Assembly: GCF_000699445.3 (NCBI RefSeq)
Contig: NC_067198.1
Span: 8,616,801-8,680,800 of the forward strand
Direction of reading: 5' to 3'
Source of the DNA: Schistosoma haematobium
Taxonomy: Eukaryota > Platyhelminthes > Trematoda > Strigeidida > Schistosomatidae
Length of the DNA stretch: 64,000 bases
Shown: positions 61,666 through 64,000 of the stretch, one piece after another
Position numbering within the stretch: position 1 is the first letter of the stretch
Layout: each line of letters opens with the position of its first letter
Program-made: the position numbers and the translations under genes
Notes under the pieces: generated by a model
Database searches by the model: none
What the model saw: the letters and a program-made list of their open reading frames with translations, nothing else
Told to the model about the DNA's origin: nothing

Positions 61666-61854
61666 ATAAGTGAGTTTCCGTAGATTATGATGCGTTTTAG
61701 TCAATAATCATCCTTTCTCACTCATTCTCCTCATTCGACGATATAGTTGGGCTTGTGTTTAGGAATACTGCAAATCTGTATGAACTCGTGGACACCACTC
61801 AACACAACAATAAATACTAGTATTATTGGTTTATAAGCTACGCTTTACTTATGG

Positions 61855-62140
61855 TATTGTAGTGGACGAGAACATAAGTGGGGGACAATTGAAAGTATTT
61901 GAACACAAAATTACAGTATATCTTAGTAAAATCAGCGAACCATACAGTAAATACTTAATTTACAAAATATCAATCAATTGTCTTAAACTTCACTGTTACT
62001 TTTTCAAATATCAGTCAATCATCACAGACTTCATTGTCCCTTCATTTCCATACCCATTGCTTACTGTTCATGTTCTATGCTTCTCGACCTTCTATTTCCA
62101 AACATTCTAATCCTGATTATCATTACATACTACTTATATC
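61855..62140 (+). repeat. Family E interspersed repeat, copy 2
   Basis: See 12690-12965; same word order (GAACATAAGTGGGGGACAAT, GAACACAAAATTACAGTA, GTAAATACTTAATTTACAAA, ACTTCATTGTCCCTTCATTT). The 94-codon frame inside is not conserved in the other copy. Confidence 0.55.
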
Positions 62141-62294
62141 GATATAAGTAGCATACGTCACAGTATTATACCATCAACTGAGATTTGTTAATTAATAGTT
62201 GGTTATGTAATGATTCCATTGACTTTTTCTTTTAAAAAAAATAAAGTTTACACCAATCTAATCTTTGATGATATTTCATGGTGGTCTGTTAAAT

Positions 62295-62313
62295 CACACA
62301 CACACACACACAC
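62295..62313. repeat. CA microsatellite
   Basis: Nine to ten AC units. Confidence 0.9.
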
Positions 62314-62989
62314 GAAGAGAATGATCTAAATTAAATTAAGTAAATTTGAATCAATTCATTATGATTTATTATAAAGTGTGTGGTTGATAGACTAATAGTG
62401 AAAATATCCTAAATTCAACAAGTGATAAAAATCAAATTGTGAACAAACAATGAAACAAACAAAAAACCAATATTGTAATTAATGTTTGTGTTTACTACCA
62501 ATGAATTACATAATTATAATACAATACAATAACAACTAGAGAATATTATTTATAATTTCCGTTTCCTTGGTAGGTAACACTATATAGTGCTCAGATTACA
62601 TTTTTCCATGTAAGTCTTTTCTTTCTTTTGTGAATTCAAAATAATTTATGTATTGAAATAACTCTGTGAAGTTAGTACTGATATAAAATCTGCATTGTCA
62701 TTATTAAGAAAGAATTTAAATAATCACGTTGTTAATAAAATGGACTGAATTTGATCGGTCTTGTTGATTTATGTGTATTTTCTACAAAGTGTCTCAATCT
62801 AGACATTTTTCACAGATTTATGTACAGTAGATGGACTTAAGGTTAGCGTCGAGGTAATCGACACAAGCAATACAAACAAAGATCAGTTAGTTATCAGTCA
62901 AGTTTTATCAACAGAGTGATTATTTCAATCCTTTACAATAAGAATAAAAATAACATGTCCAGTGCACAAATAAGTTAATATTTGGAATC

Positions 62990-63135
62990 AGTAACTCAGT
63001 CGATAACGTGTTAGGGATTTGAAACTAAAGTAACTGGGGCCGAGTCCCGGTAGAGATATGAACAATGAGATGGCAATGTATTCAGTTAAAGAGTCCAGAT
63101 AAGATGAGACACGTGTCCTGTATTTTACTGGTATG
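62990..63135 (+). repeat. Degenerate family A SINE
   Basis: CAGTAACTCAGTCGATAACG A box, GGGGCCGAGTCCCGG B box, then GAGATGGCAATG, AAAGAGTCC, GTGTCCTG. The ribozyme core is lost. Confidence 0.65.
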
Positions 63136-63579
63136 TACAGATTCATTTATCCAAAAAAATATAAATTGCCAGTTACTTAATTATTTGAGTCGTCAAACGA
63201 TGTAAATATAACAAGATACTAAAAACTGTATTGTTGTTCCAATTCGTTTAGTCTATTTTCATACAGGAAAATCTCACATTGTATGTTATTCAGAAGTTGT
63301 TCAACAGTTCAACTGTCCTAATTATTTTTAAAACATATGTTATGACTAGCAGTGAAATCCTAGATGCATGTTTTATCCTATGTTGGACTTGTGAATAGGA
63401 TGTCTCTGTACCTCAGTGTTGGTATTCACACTACGAATCGATTACAGTGTAGTTCTCAAGCCATTTTGGGGGTATCCAATCAGGATGAAAATAGGCCAAT
63501 GAATCCCGTGATAATAAAGTTTTTTAATAATAATATAAACTGTTTTCATGTCATGTGCACATATATAAAGTTATAAATA

Positions 63580-63720
63580 TGAATTTCAATAGTTGAGATC
63601 ATGAGTCCATTGAAGCTAGATAACCATGGAAAACCTGGAAGCACTGGAAGTCCGTTTTGTTTTATTGTGGGACCCCTCATGATTTCAAATATTGAAATTA
63701 CTATAATATCCACAAAAACC
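63580..63720. repeat. Family B SINE fold-back with core deleted
   Basis: A left minus-strand tail (AGTTGAGATCATGAGTCC) and the right plus-strand tail (AAATTACTATAATATCCACA) enclose a shortened ribozyme relic. Confidence 0.7.
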
Positions 63721-63782
63721 GCTCCTGATTATAAATATTATATAATCATAATTCCAAAGTGAGATATGAGTAATTAAAGTGA

Positions 63783-64000
63783 AAACTGATAATGTCTCCC
63801 TTCAAATACCTAGGAAGCATCATCAATAAACAAGGAGGATCAGATGCAGATGAAAAGGTGAGGATTAGCAAAGCAAGAACCGCATTCCTACAATTCAAGA
63901 ACATATGGGACTTAAAACAACTTTCTACCAATATCAAAGTGAGAATCTTCAACACCAACGTCAAGGCAGTTTTACTGCATGCAGCTGAAACTTGAAGAAC
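63783..64000 (+). mobile_element. 5'-truncated RTE copy, runs off the window
   Basis: Matches the reverse transcriptase frame of 38211-41427 from about residue 482 (FKYLGSIINKQGGSDADEKV). It still reads open apart from a TGA in the last bases (AAACTTGAAG against AAACTTGGAG). Confidence 0.9.

Noticed and set aside
61826..62110. 94-codon plus frame after the terminal exon
   Set aside because: Lies in repeat family E, and the frame is not conserved in the copy at 12690.

Overview
The window reads as nuclear genomic DNA of a blood fluke (Schistosoma or a close relative). The evidence is AT-rich sequence, small exons joined by GT-AG introns, an RTE-clade retrotransposon ending in a TAAG tandem repeat, and many tRNA-derived SINEs carrying hammerhead ribozymes of the type known from the schistosome Sm-alpha family. 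Species cannot be fixed from the sequence alone. There is no bacterial gene organisation, and most long open frames belong to repeats or are chance.

Host genes. (1) At the left edge, on the minus strand, lie seven exons of CDC123, the assembly chaperone of translation factor eIF2 (98-5375); the 3' part continues outside the window. A degenerate RTE element fills the intron between its third and fourth exons. (2) On the plus strand, six exons between 17282 and 30652 join in phase into a 415-residue protein that I do not recognise. Its introns hold most of the repeats of the 17-30 kb stretch, including a hammerhead-free 522-bp SINE-like element, an internally deleted RTE copy and a Jockey/CR1-type reverse transcriptase fragment. 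(3) Two candidate 3'-terminal exons of other genes lie near the right end: 58020-58291 (minus) and 61491-61665 (plus). One weaker candidate exon lies at 53225-53323.

Mobile elements. A nearly intact RTE-type element at 38211-41427 has an 11-bp target-site duplication and a single frameshift between endonuclease and reverse transcriptase. Other RTE copies are at 749-3785, 26789-28048, 48765-49079 and 63783-64000. Penelope-like fragments are at 34790-35158 and 36200-36620. Two candidate solo LTRs (31136-31657, 34078-34402), two near-identical-length inverted-repeat elements (35159-35447, 54186-54472), and at least two related hammerhead SINE families (A and B) complete the picture.

The most interesting signal is the hammerhead SINE population. 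Families A and B share one layout (Pol III A box, B box, hammerhead), but their ribozyme stems differ by compensatory base changes. Many copies are fold-back structures, so both strands of one locus carry ribozyme sequence. The longest gene-poor stretches (about 12.3-15.6, 31.7-34.0, 42.7-44.5, 51.1-52.9 and 55.6-56.6 kb) show only AT-rich sequence and faint repeat traces.
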